In this document: positions 42,488 to 52,168 of the stretch, piece after piece
How the letters are laid out: every line of letters begins with the position of its first letter
Numbering within the stretch: position 1 is the stretch's first letter
DNA from: Suillus spraguei
Lineage: Eukaryota > Basidiomycota > Agaricomycetes > Boletales > Suillaceae
Length of the DNA stretch: 52,168 bases
Direction of reading: 5' to 3'
Assembly: GCA_016800925.1 (NCBI GenBank)
Contig: JABCPU010000452.1
Coordinates: forward strand, 1 to 52,168
Notes under the pieces: model-generated
Seen by the model: only the letters and a program-made list of their open reading frames with translations
Databases searched by the model: none
What the model was told of the DNA's origin: nothing
Program-made: the position numbers and the translations under genes

Positions 42488-43649
42488 AGAGAGAATGTGG
42501 ACTTGAGCTAATAACACTATAGATACAACACTAGCCCAGATGTGATTCCGATCTTGTAGATTTTTAGTTGTATATCGAGGCATTGTACAGCCAGACATTC
42601 TGGTGAAAGGGAAGTTCAAGCTCCATCATCGGGCTTCAAACCAGGACTGCTATGCCGATATTACATAACATCCTTGGCTGGCAAATTCATGTTACCTTAG
42701 GTTACCAAACTAGCTCTTAGTATTTGCATAAGAAAGAGGAAGTCAAGTCACTCACACATGTGGGCCCAATCAGATTAAAGTTGATGCTAATGGAACAGTC
42801 ACTCACAGAATGAATGAACACTGAAGTGATCTCAACAACTTGTTGCTGAAGACATTGTCAGATCTACTTGGTTAATCCAGGTTCTACATGACAAAACTAA
42901 GTAAAAGTGGTGTATACTGTCTACTACATAGTCAGATATAAAGTAAATATTAATGACAGTAAGTGCATACCTCAGCCACTATCCAAAGGAAGGATGAGAG
43001 AATGACTGAGGGAAAATTACATGAAAAGGGTCCATTATATGATAAGAAAAACAAGCTTGCTAAGACACCATGAGGCTCACTTGAGAAATCCCTAACCTCT
43101 CCACTATTACATGTGCATCCAAGCGCCTCTGAGGCGTGCTTAAGCATGCACATGCTAGTGTACACACAGTAGCACCAAAGCACAATTAAGCACAATTAAG
43201 CACAATGAAACACAATGAAGCACAACAAAAACACAATGAAGCACAATGAAGTGCAGTCAAACATGAAAGGCACAAAAAAGGCACAGTGAGGTACACACTT
43301 CGCCAAAGGTGCAAACTCATCTGGTTTTGTCACTACACAACTGTGATATCAAAAATGCTCTCACTCAGGTTGGGGAGTATAATAGCATATCCAAGGCCAC
43401 TCAACATGGTCACATTATGTTAGCATGAAACCAGAAAAGTTAAAAACAAAAAGTAGGGAAGGTCTAAATGGAATGAATGGATAACTCACCTCTCCTACCC
43501 AGGCTGCTAACAAACTCCTCAGAGCACATCTTTCCATACATAATCCACCCACTCCTCACCACCCCCAGTACCTTTTGCCTTTGTGCACCTCATTGTTCTC
43601 TGCCTCCAGCAATTGGGCTAAAATGTCACAAATGTGCATAAAGCATAGT
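42488..43649. other. Gene-free DNA, probably the outer Harbinger flank
   Basis: Contains the tandem repeat at 43180-43255 and no recognised gene. I could not identify Harbinger terminal repeats by eye. Confidence 0.45.
43180..43255. repeat. Tandem repeat of about ten bases (agcacaatga)
   Basis: Around seven imperfect units of agcacaat(g/t)a in tandem. Confidence 0.75.
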
Positions 43650-44120
43650 TGTTACAGTCATATGTGCCCCTATTCATTTTTCGTCTCCTTTACTTGTATA
43701 TTATGTAATGTAACTCTGACTCATATGCTCAACGCATCTGTACTATAGTCGCCTTCCTTCTTTGGATACGCACTTATGTTCTCACGTCTCTCTTGGTCTG
43801 TGCGCACATATTGGCTTATTTAAGCACATTGTATTATGCTTGTATACTTTACTTTAATCTTACTGGGTTTTACCTGGAATATCCTTTGCTTAGGTCTCCA
43901 ACCTAAGTCGTCTGAATCATCTCTAAGTATAAGCACTCCTTAGCCTTAGTCTCTATTCTACCGATCATCTTAGAGTCACAACTCTTCAACTGAACCCTTG
44001 ATCCTACTTGGAACCTTTCCTAAGTAGTAGTCCTCGTTCTCTTTTGAACGTAGTCGAACCTCCCAGCAGACCGTCTGTGTCTTATCACTGTCGCTGGTGA
44101 CACCACCCCAGTTCGTAACA
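43650..44120 (+). mobile_element. Solo LTR of the Gypsy family, plus orientation
   Basis: 471 bases starting TGTTACAGTC and ending TTCGTAACA with five-base duplications ATAGT (43645-43649 and 44121-44125). It is more diverged from the element's LTRs than the copy at 13672, so probably older. Confidence 0.92.
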
Positions 44121-44223
44121 ATAGTCAGTGCTGTGTAACCCTGCTGAAAACCAATGCAAAATGTACAGCACCAAATCAAGCCTGTATATGATGAGTATGT
44201 GAGAGAACGGAGGCGGTCGAACT

Positions 44224-44386
44224 AGAAACGAGAGAGTGAGAACTCAGTCTTAGTTGGAAAGACTACACTATGACAGGTTCATACCTAGAAACAAAAGAGT
44301 GAGAACTATACATTGTTAGTACTAAGTATGATGTTCAAGTCATAGTAAGTAGCTCACCTCAGTCTTAGTTGGAAAGACTGAGGGAA
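44224..44386. repeat. Paired short repeats and a hairpin
   Basis: The word tagaaac(a/g)a(a/g)agagtgagaact occurs twice (near 44224 and 44287), and cagtcttagttggaaagact twice (near 44246 and 44362). The second lies in a perfect nine-base stem, CTCAGTCTT with AAGACTGAG, at about 44360-44384. Confidence 0.6.
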
Positions 44387-44789
44387 AAGAATTCTATGGA
44401 CGCTGAATATTAGAGGATCGTTTGAACGGAGAACAAAAATATGAACGTGGATGAAATGTGTATGATAAGTATGTAATGATAGATAAGAGGAACATATCTT
44501 GATAGAGTATAGATGCCTCATCAATTTGCACAGTCAGATATATCCCAGTCTTTGTTTTACACATGCCTGCATAACTACATGACCAAGAATGAAGGTAGTG
44601 GAAGGCTATGAATGAAAAAAGGGAGAACAAAGGTTGTGGGAACAGTACTGTGCCTAGTAGTTTGCCACTGTGTAAATACAATGCAGTACTACTAGATTAT
44701 GTAAAACCAGAGAGCAATAATTGAGGTACACATGATCCTTATGAAACTAAAGCTCCCAGACAGAATACCATTTGGGCAATAGGCTGTGA

Positions 44790-45430
44790 GATATAACACA
44801 ATGGCCTCCCATACAGTAGGAAGCATCCAACTCTTGGCATTCATGACTACTACAAGTCAATTCATCAGGAAATTCACACATTCCTTGACGTGCCCTTATG
44901 CGGACTTATTTACACTTAACTGCCTTGGTGAAATTGAATCTACTTGTCCAAAATTTCAATGTGAATGAATTCAGAAAAAAAAGTTGAGATATATTAATAT
45001 ACATGTTTTATTGTATTTCGCACTCAAAAAATATAAGATATGCCAGGTGAATGATGTGAGAGAGAGCAAACAAGTTTTGAGATAAGTGAGTTAAGCTGAT
45101 TAAGCATGTTAAGGAATGTGTGAATTTCCTGATGTTATCTCAGGCTCAGACCCCCAAACTCAGAAGTGCATGGATGGGTGCCAAAAAAATGACATCCTTT
45201 GGTATTTGTCAATGAGTCTCATGCACTAAAGTCTGACATTCATGATCAAAACTTACCAACTGAAAGATGTCCCATTATCATTGTGGCAATCACCATGCTG
45301 GTGATATTGACTGCCAAAAAGGTGACAGCTTGGAGACTGATACTGCTGATACATGTCATGTAAGCGAGCAATCATGTTAACTTGAATTATTTATCAGTAA
45401 AGTCAGTATCTCCTACATGTTGTAGTAGCT
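44790..45430 (-). pseudogene. DUF6533-type membrane protein remnant, split by MITE
   Basis: Reading the minus strand, fragments align with the gene at 50340-51115: MIARLHDMYQQ and a hydrophobic FLAVNITSMVIATMIM (45280-45400), then a WMLPTVWEAIVLYLT segment near 44800. These segments match the conserved transmembrane core of agaricomycete DUF6533 proteins. Frames change between them, and a MITE (44863-45134) interrupts it. Function of the family is unknown; this copy is dead. Confidence 0.6.
44863..45134. mobile_element. MITE, copy B
   Basis: 272 bases, almost identical to copy A, with the same inverted ends. It is flanked by a two-base TT (44861-44862 and 45135-45136). Inserted in the DUF6533-type remnant. 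Confidence 0.9.
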
Positions 45431-46000
45431 CACCAGTGTTGCAATGACGACAATCTTCTGAGAATGGCAGCGGTTCTTTGATCGTTTCATGACTTCTTGC
45501 CCCAGCGCCGCAGGCAAGACCTTCGACTATGTAGCTCCACGAACCTGAGAAACACGAAATGTGGCGTGATAATGATGTTTCTTCTTGTTCCTCTCAGATA
45601 AGCTATCACCATTCTAGCGCTTTAAATGAGCGCAATGGAAAGGACATCTTTGCCCCCGTTCCTGTTTTGACGATTGGCGGAAATGCATAGCAAACGCACA
45701 AACGCATATCTAGCCAACCTCCGTTGCATCAATTTTCAGTGATAATCCATGACAAGTCTGCAAGCGCCTGTACTTGAGCAGGGAGGCGTTATGTCGTAGC
45801 CGGAGGTGGCGAAGGAGGAAATAGACCATCATGGTCTCCAAGGTGCACAACGTCGGCAAAATGACCTCGAAATCTGATAAGAATAATGCGCCGCTTTTAT
45901 CTGTCTGTTCGCCCTAATCAGCCAATTCCGAACAACATACTACTCTGCAGTATTTGAGTATTCTCAGTATATACAATGATTGTGAACTGCGATCGTGAAT
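45431..46000. other. Intergenic, nothing recognised
   Basis: Between the DUF6533-type remnant and the transporter 3' end. No domain or repeat boundary was seen. Confidence 0.45.
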
Positions 46001-48511
46001 TTATCTGGTAAACGCAACAACAAATTCTTCAGACTGAGGTTCAAAATTCGATCGCGAAGCAGAACGCAAGGTCTGCACCGTTCCAGGACCATCCCGAAGT
46101 TCAGGGCATAGTGACATTCTGTCCAAGGTTATGGCAGCTTCACCAGTCCGTTGTACGATACCTCGACGGACTTTAACGCCGTCAAACAAAGCAGCGGTTT
46201 CTTCAAGAGTACAAGCTGACAAAAAAAACAGTTCATGAGAGCTCGACGAGGCGAAGAGATAACAATCACCTCTCGTCTCGACGATATAAACTATCACGAA
46301 TACGAGCTCCAGGCCAAGCCATCCGCAGTAAAAGAGGTACTGTACAAAATAAGGTCGATCGATCAGAAGAATGAGATCTAACGACTTACGTATTTCCATC
46401 CTAGGGCATTCAATGCCACAGGATTTATGAGCGAGGACAAAGCGTTGGTGGAATAGAGTGTAATATTCTGTACGCGATGTTAGGCAGCATGCAGAGACAG
46501 CGAAAGCGACCGACCATAATTGCAAACCCTTTGGCACGAATATTATAAGGTAGAATCTCGAGTGTGTACAACACAAGCATCGACGTGTACGCAAAGTCAT
46601 AGAAAAAAAAGTACATAAAAATGAGCGTACAGTAGCTGTTCGAGTTTGATTATTAGCTTGTACCAGCATATGTGTAGGATGTTGAACATGCCTCTCGCAG
46701 CTACTACATTCCTGGATTGGCTAAAAAGAGCGGTCGTGACCGTCCACATGGAGAAGGCTGGACAGATGATAAGCCTTCAATTCAGCATCACAGAACGGTA
46801 CTGACCTATCAGCATACCAATGTTTGAAATCAAGAAAACCTTCCTCCTGCCCAGTTTGTCCACCATCATCGTGCCTACCAGCGCGCTAGCTAAATTGAAA
46901 ATCTGAACGCGCGAATTACGCATCAATTTTGAGTTCGGCTTCTGAGAACCATGGATAAACCTGCAGACAGCCGTTAATTGCTGCTTTCGTTCTAGTCTGA
47001 GTGATCCCGCTATTGAAACGTCTATCAGGCCATGTACCATCAGATGTCCTCCAAAACGTACACCCCATTCAAGACTGTGTTGATATAATACGACACAAGA
47101 CCATTGCCGCTGAGACGGGTATCAATGCCAGTCCTCAAATTAGAACGGAATTGATCAAACCTCCACTGCGAGAATACTGTGATCCATATAATAGTAAACA
47201 TGCGTTGTCTGTTGCCCGGAGTCGAAAGCACCTCAAGTATGATTTGCCAGATGCAAACTCCCGTTCAACGTTCAAAGCATGTCGAATTTGAGCCATCTCG
47301 AAGGATACTAGAGGACTGTGGTCGTCTCGCCCATTTGAATGGCACTGAGCAAGAATGCGCGCAGCTTGCGATTCCTGAAAAGAAATAGGTGAATGTTCGA
47401 TGATTTGCTCGATGGAAGGTATCTTCATGAATGCTCACCAAACCTCTAGCCATTAGAAATCGAGGACTCTCTGGGATGAACCTGGAGGCGTTGAGTCACT
47501 TTGAGCAGGACATGAGCTAGTGGTCCCACCATATCAGCCCCATCTGAACGACAGGAATGGCTGCTTGAAACGAATGAAGGGACCCTCCATGACCACGATG
47601 ACGTCGCCGCACCATCATAACTACCCAGGATATCCAGGCCGCTGCAGACATATGAGAGACCAAATGTGTGATACCGGACCTCACATACAGATGATGCTGC
47701 CAGAATACCACATAGAGTTGTACAGAGAAGTCATTTTTTCCGCGCTTAAAATAAAATTAGAGCCGATGAATGAGATATGGGGTGAATTGTCGCACATGCG
47801 TTGGATAACTAAGTTCGCTAATGAGTAAGGGAGCAGCATTGATGGAAAAAGCCATCCCGAAGCCGACTGAGAAATGGGGTATGGAGTATATGAATGACTC
47901 TTTTGAATGTGCATCATACTAAGCACACGAGCGCCAGAAAGACTTGTAAGGTCGTGGATGAGGCTTGTGTGATAACACCAGCTAGCATGATGACTGCCCC
48001 GATGAATATAGTTGCCCGCCGTCCTAATAGGTCAGACACATAGGGAGAAAATGGAGTTCCCTGAGAGCCAACATGAGCTTTGTGGTAATACAAACACAGT
48101 GCTACAGCTTACGCCGAGGATGCCAATGTCATGCGCGGAATTAATAGCTCCTAACGAGCGTGAATAGAGTTGCTACAGTAGAGTCGGCAGCAGCCTACCT
48201 AACTTCATGCCCTGAGGTTGATGGAAGTACTCTCGCCATCCGGGCAAGATCTGCAGATCTAAGGCAATGCAAGTCAACCATCTATGACCATGATAACAGA
48301 TGTGTATGACTGACTATTTATCGTTGATGAATCAAGGCCATTGAGCGTTGATGACAGAGCGGTAATATCAAACAGATGTTTAACATCAGGATGGCTGGGC
48401 GGTCAAGCACGTTATTTTAATTTGTATGAACTCAATAAAGCTCGTACCACGAATTTTCCACCATGAGTCCCGATAAGTAAGGTCTTTGATCGTCCATTGC
48501 GGGGCTGGCAT
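46001..48511 (-). pseudogene. MFS sugar transporter, frameshifted
   Basis: A many-exon gene of the hexose/lactose permease branch of the major facilitator superfamily, plasma membrane. Pieces in order: start near 48511 (MPAPQWTIKDLTYRDSWW); LNGLDSSTIN; LQILPGWREYFHQPQGM; GAINSAHDIGILG; YVSDLLGRRATIFIGAV (the D-x-x-G-R-R motif); SVGFGMAFSINAAPLLISEL; YNSMWYSGSI; FEMAQIRHALNVEREFASG; RQRMFTIIWITVFSQW; GNGLVSYYINTVLNGV; ALVGTMMVDKLGRRKVFLIS; YDFAYTSMLVLYTLEILPY; ELVFVIVYIVETR; CTLEETAALFDG. Frames break near 48356 (between the first membrane segment and STLNGLD) and near 47232 (before STPGNRQ). Both breaks fall inside exons and I found no splice that mends them. Probably a pseudogene; sequencing error would be the alternative. 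Confidence 0.82.
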
Positions 48512-50339
48512 TTGAGTTGGTGTGTGAAGCGACGTAAAGATTAAACGACGGATTGTGGGGCATTTATAAAGGACATGAGCGCGCGGACGCACTTGGCCGG
48601 CCACACTGTCGAAGAGATAAACCCGTACTTCCGGACCTTGCTGTGAAACGTGGCATCACGGTGGACGAACACACCAATCGATCAGAGATGTGCTGGAGGT
48701 ACGTCACGACACCTGCTGACAGCTTGTTTCCCTTAATCATTTACCGGGTTGCGGGGTTCCATGTGAAGTCTATCATAATGTTACACGGTACAAATGTTGA
48801 AGTACAGGGCGTGTGCAACTTGACTTGACTTCAACTTTACTAGTAAATGTCCAGCATATGCATGTGCGCTGCGGAAGGCCAGACCAATATGAATCAATGG
48901 ACATATCAGAATATTGTTTACCGGTAAGGGATGGTATCTGTTACAGCGTTGAACTTACTTGGCCTCAAATTTTCCGAATCGATAATAAGACGCCTACGTA
49001 CTAACTTACGTAAAATGGACCGGAAAAGACCGGAAACCCCACAGCGAATCTCCGCTGCGAGTCTTTCCCAACAGCAACGAGGTCATAGTAATCACTACCC
49101 GATATATGAATCACAGCTAGTCCCTCCACAATGTTGCATGAAAAACTGCAGTACAAGTTTTTCAAAATTTAGGCCTTTGCCGGGACCCTTAATTTGAAAT
49201 CAGGTCAAGTGATTCGGACGCAGTGAGTCATGTGGTGCTAGGCCCGGTATGTGATGTTGTGCTATTTCACTACTCATCATGAGCTGGAAGCTCTTATATC
49301 TCCCCGATCACTGAATAATTATTGAACTCTGGGCGCACTAGACTGTACTGTCCGTACAAGTCGCTAGCAGGTTCCTTCCGTGCTCATGCTCATGATGGTG
49401 CGTATTTCAACATCACTAAAAAGCTGACTCCGAGTCGAACACGCGTAGTTTTCCCATCGTGAGGAGGTCGCCGCCAGGTGTTACAGCTGCTGTTTTGACA
49501 ACTATTATGTGAAAACTCCCCGCATGCTCATATATATAGTGAGCCTGTCTCTTTTGTTTCCGTTTTTTTAAATTCCAATTTATGTCCTATTGAGAGAAAA
49601 CTCTATGGAGGACAGTACGACCTAGTCTAAGGGCCCTCAGTGCCCTGTGTGCGACTCTGAATTCGCGAATGCCCTGACCTAGGACGTACCAGCCAGTCCG
49701 CCGTTCCCGCTGGCCGTTTTAGACGCGCAATTCATTGGGTGAGGCTTGTTTCCGATTAATCTTTCATCGATCTAAATCCATGGCCCGGCGATTGTTTCGA
49801 TAACACCTCCAACTCTCGAGTGTGTCGAATTCTCTTCCCACTCGAACTGGCTATTAGTACGCAGCATGCATCCCAAGGGTTGATTTTGCGGTAGTACCAC
49901 GACAAAACTTTGAATAAGCAAAACAAAAACCGCTGCCTACAGACTGTCCCCAATCGAGCATCTCCCGCGTTACGCACTGCTGCTAGTTGACGCCTGGACG
50001 CGCTCCTGGAAAGCAATTGATGTCATGCTGATCGGTCTGTCGGAGTTGGCCACAAGCTTAGCGTGAGATTCTCAAATGCTAAGTATAGGCGTGGTCCCAG
50101 CACAAAAACCTGCAACGGTTGGAGGATTTGAACGAAACCAGCATAAATCTGATTTTCCAGCGACTGTCCATTCTATAGAAATAATGAATCATGACCACAC
50201 GTAGAAGTCAGCGACAGATCAGCATACCGTCCAGATCATTGGAGAAAAATGACTCATTTCAAAGGAAGAAAATGCAACGAAGCTTGCAAGTACAGAACTT
50301 CAGGAAAAAAGAGAACCACACTGATTTCATGAGCTCACC
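48512..50339. other. Intergenic, nothing recognised
   Basis: Short ORFs on both strands without domains. It would contain the old transporter promoter (48512 onward). Confidence 0.45.
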
Positions 50340-51115
50340 TCGCAAAGCAACTAACGTGAGTTTGCACTAACACTGTGAACCATTTTCCAATAATGCTTCT
50401 TGATGAGCGTTGTCGCAGTTCACGGAAGTGTTTTTACAGCAATCAAGGCTGCAAGACACAGTGCAAGGACCTCCCATACAGTGGCAAGTATCCAAGTGGT
50501 AGAAGCCAGAAATAAGGAATCTCCTGCATAGCGAATCATGCACTGATAGGTGCCAGAGAGAACGAGTTCCTCTTGTATTTGTCAATTAGATTGATGTACT
50601 TGAGCATGATTAAATCTTACCCCCTGAAATCTTCATCATTATCATTACGATCATCACTGCGTTGGCGATTCTGATGGTCATAAAGATGACAACGAGAAAT
50701 GTCAGCACCTTTCTGGATCGCTGATACATAGCATAGCATGTAACCGAGCGATCATGAACACTTGCATGATGTTTCAGTCAAGTCCATATCACGGAGGTAT
50801 AGCTCACCGCCCAGTATTATATTCACAACATTATCCATCCAAACAAGTGTGTTGTTTATCATGAGGCCTGACAATCAGTTATCAGCCTCAGATGGTCACA
50901 CGCTCGAAACAGACTCACAGCTGTGGCAACTGTTATATTGAACCAACGGTTATTCGAGAATCTCACTCACCCCTACATGGTCAGTTGTTTGGGCGGGAGT
51001 GGAACGCATTAGGGTGGAATACTCACTGCATCTGTCGTCGAAAATGTTGGAAGAGCGGCTGTGTGCTGTAGATCAGAAGAAATGATCGCGATAAATGGGA
51101 GGACACATACACGAT
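50340..51115 (-). pseudogene. DUF6533-type membrane protein, degenerate
   Basis: Minus-strand exons include a hydrophobic segment VCVLPFIAIISSDLQHTAAL (about 51040-51110), MIARLHAM followed by YQRSRKVLTFLVVIF and a long hydrophobic stretch (50640-50770), and DSLFLASTTWILATVWEVL with ALCLAALIAVKHFREL (about 50400-50530). These are the conserved transmembrane core of agaricomycete DUF6533 proteins, which have about seven membrane segments and unknown function. A five-base tandem duplication (ATGCT) near 50733 breaks the LHAM-YQRS frame; the relative at 44790 lacks it. Exons between 50800 and 51040 are uncertain. Confidence 0.6.
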
Positions 51116-51725
51116 ATGCCAATCCTGATTATGAGAGACGAGTAAACACAATACCAATTGCTCAGCCTTCCAAACGTACATAGCATAGAACATTCCATAA
51201 TAGCGCACGGTGCGCATAAGGACACTTTGAAGTCGGTTTCACTTGCTAAACACACAAGCTACATACAATGATACAGAATGATCATCAGGGACCAGCGTTG
51301 CCTCTGCCGCGAATTAGTTACGGTATTTTCACGTTGTTCTTTTGCAAGTGGGAGTCCGCTTACCCAGATTAATTCAACCAATGTAAACATTCTTAGCAAG
51401 ACGGCTGACCTAGTAATGGATGGAGCTACCTCTTGTTCGAACGTGAGTACTGAAAATACCTAGATAAGGATGTCGGTGGTTCTTTCACACTTGAACCTGC
51501 TCACCCCCAATCGTACATTAGCCCAACATAGGCAGTAACTGCAACGTCGCAGCAAAAAATAGTTGAATTATCACGGACATCATGCGGCTGGCTCCACGAA
51601 CCTATAAAATAGCTAGAAACACGATATGAATGGCCACCACTGGGATCATTCGAGACTAGTGTCATACTATTAGAGTATGGGAGTGAACGAGCGGGAAACT
51701 TGATGCCGAAGAGCAATCAGCCAAG
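51116..51725. other. Intergenic, nothing firmly recognised
   Basis: Around 51590-51625 the text resembles 45523-45552 (tagctccacgaacct-like), so it may be part of an old duplication including the DUF6533-type genes. No gene can be supported. Confidence 0.4.
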
Positions 51726-52168
51726 TGCGAAAACTGCAAACGCGCACGAGGAAACAGTACATCATTTCCTACTAGTATGCCCCACCTTCACCAGACAGAA
51801 GACGCCATGCGTCTTCGAAGTAGGCCGCGCAAATACAATATCAAGCACTTGCTCAACGATACTCAAGGAATGAGGCGACCCTGAAATACATCGCACGTAC
51901 AAGACGCTTCGGCAGACTTTCGGAGATGTTACCCCCCCCCAAGGAAAAAGAGGAAAGGAGAGAATAATAGAACGAAACCAAACCCAAAACATAACCGCTT
52001 GCCTCCTCACAGGCATCACAGTTCCCGCCCACGCCGGAACCATTGTCAAGACGCTACCAAGACAAGATATATAGAGTAAATACAAGGTAACATTACATGT
52101 AGGAGATGTCCAACATAGGACTTAGCCCCAACGGACAATAAACAAGGATTCAAAAAAAAAAAAAAAAA
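51726..52168 (+). mobile_element. 3' end of a non-LTR retrotransposon with poly(A)
   Basis: The plus strand reads ETVHHFLLVCPTFTRQ, then in another frame KHLLNDTQGM, then ATLKYIARTRRFGR: the C-terminal zinc/RNase-H-end region of a basidiomycete LINE-type ORF. Frameshifts separate the pieces, so it is dead. An AATAAA signal lies at 52137-52142 and a pure A run starts at 52152 and continues to the window edge. The 5' boundary is vague. The A run may also coincide with an assembly edge. Confidence 0.7.
52137..52142 (+). terminator. Polyadenylation signal AATAAA
   Basis: It lies nine bases before the terminal A run, as expected for a retrotransposed polyadenylated RNA. Confidence 0.6.

Noticed and set aside
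43180..43255. Possible CRISPR-like array of short repeats
   Set aside because: Units are adjacent with no spacers, and the genome is eukaryotic.
48553..49197. Plus-strand ORFs upstream of the transporter
   Set aside because: Short, domain-free, no splice logic connecting them.

Overview
This is nuclear DNA of a filamentous basidiomycete, most likely an agaricomycete. The signs are many short introns (about 45-65 bases), polyporopepsin-like secreted aspartic proteases, DUF6533-type membrane proteins, a HET-like protein, and a dense mix of fungal transposons (chromodomain Ty3/Gypsy, hAT, PIF/Harbinger, Helitron, a non-LTR element and MITEs). No rRNA, tRNA or CRISPR was seen.

Layout. 0.6-20.5 kb is a repeat-rich block built around three copies of one aspartic protease gene on the minus strand. 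Copy 1 (619-2081) and copy 3 (19687-20469) are broken; copy 2 (16323-17797, six exons, 403 aa) keeps an open frame. Between copies 1 and 2 lie a Tc1-like transposase remnant, a Ty3/Gypsy chromovirus-type element with matching target duplications (4755-12029), a solo LTR of a second family carrying a nested solo LTR of the first family (12684-14502), and a hAT-derived element with an expanded internal tandem repeat (14606-15885). Copy 3 is cut off next to a Helitron/PIF1 helicase fragment. 21-23 kb holds two small hypothetical ORFs and a minisatellite.

23.9-31.4 kb is the conserved island: mcd4/PIG-N (GPI ethanolamine phosphate transferase 1, minus, 19 exons), divergent from pwp1 (WD40 ribosome biogenesis factor, plus, 7 exons), which is tail-to-tail with the eIF3j gene (minus, 5 exons). 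All exon phases add up, so these look functional. They are housekeeping genes in GPI-anchor synthesis, ribosome assembly and translation initiation.

31.4-42.6 kb is accessory again: an apparently intact HET-like membrane protein (33992-36115), a degenerate tandem copy (37439-39420) with an internal deletion, a MITE and an LTR insertion, then a two-gene PIF/Harbinger element whose transposase is split by a solo LTR. 42.6-52.2 kb holds a third solo LTR of the Gypsy family, two decayed DUF6533-type genes (one split by the second MITE copy), a frameshifted MFS sugar transporter, and the 3' end of a non-LTR retrotransposon ending in AATAAA plus poly(A) at the window edge.

The most interesting points are a Tf1-like self-priming signature in the Gypsy element (11-base match between the predicted RNA 5' end and the post-LTR site), its extra third ORF with a zinc-knuckle pair, a run of in-frame nonsense codons that are all TGA, a two-copy MITE with 2-bp non-TA target duplications, and the HET-like architecture with C-terminal paired membrane segments. 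Exon boundaries were derived by hand from the sequence; family names come from memory of conserved motifs, not from a database search.
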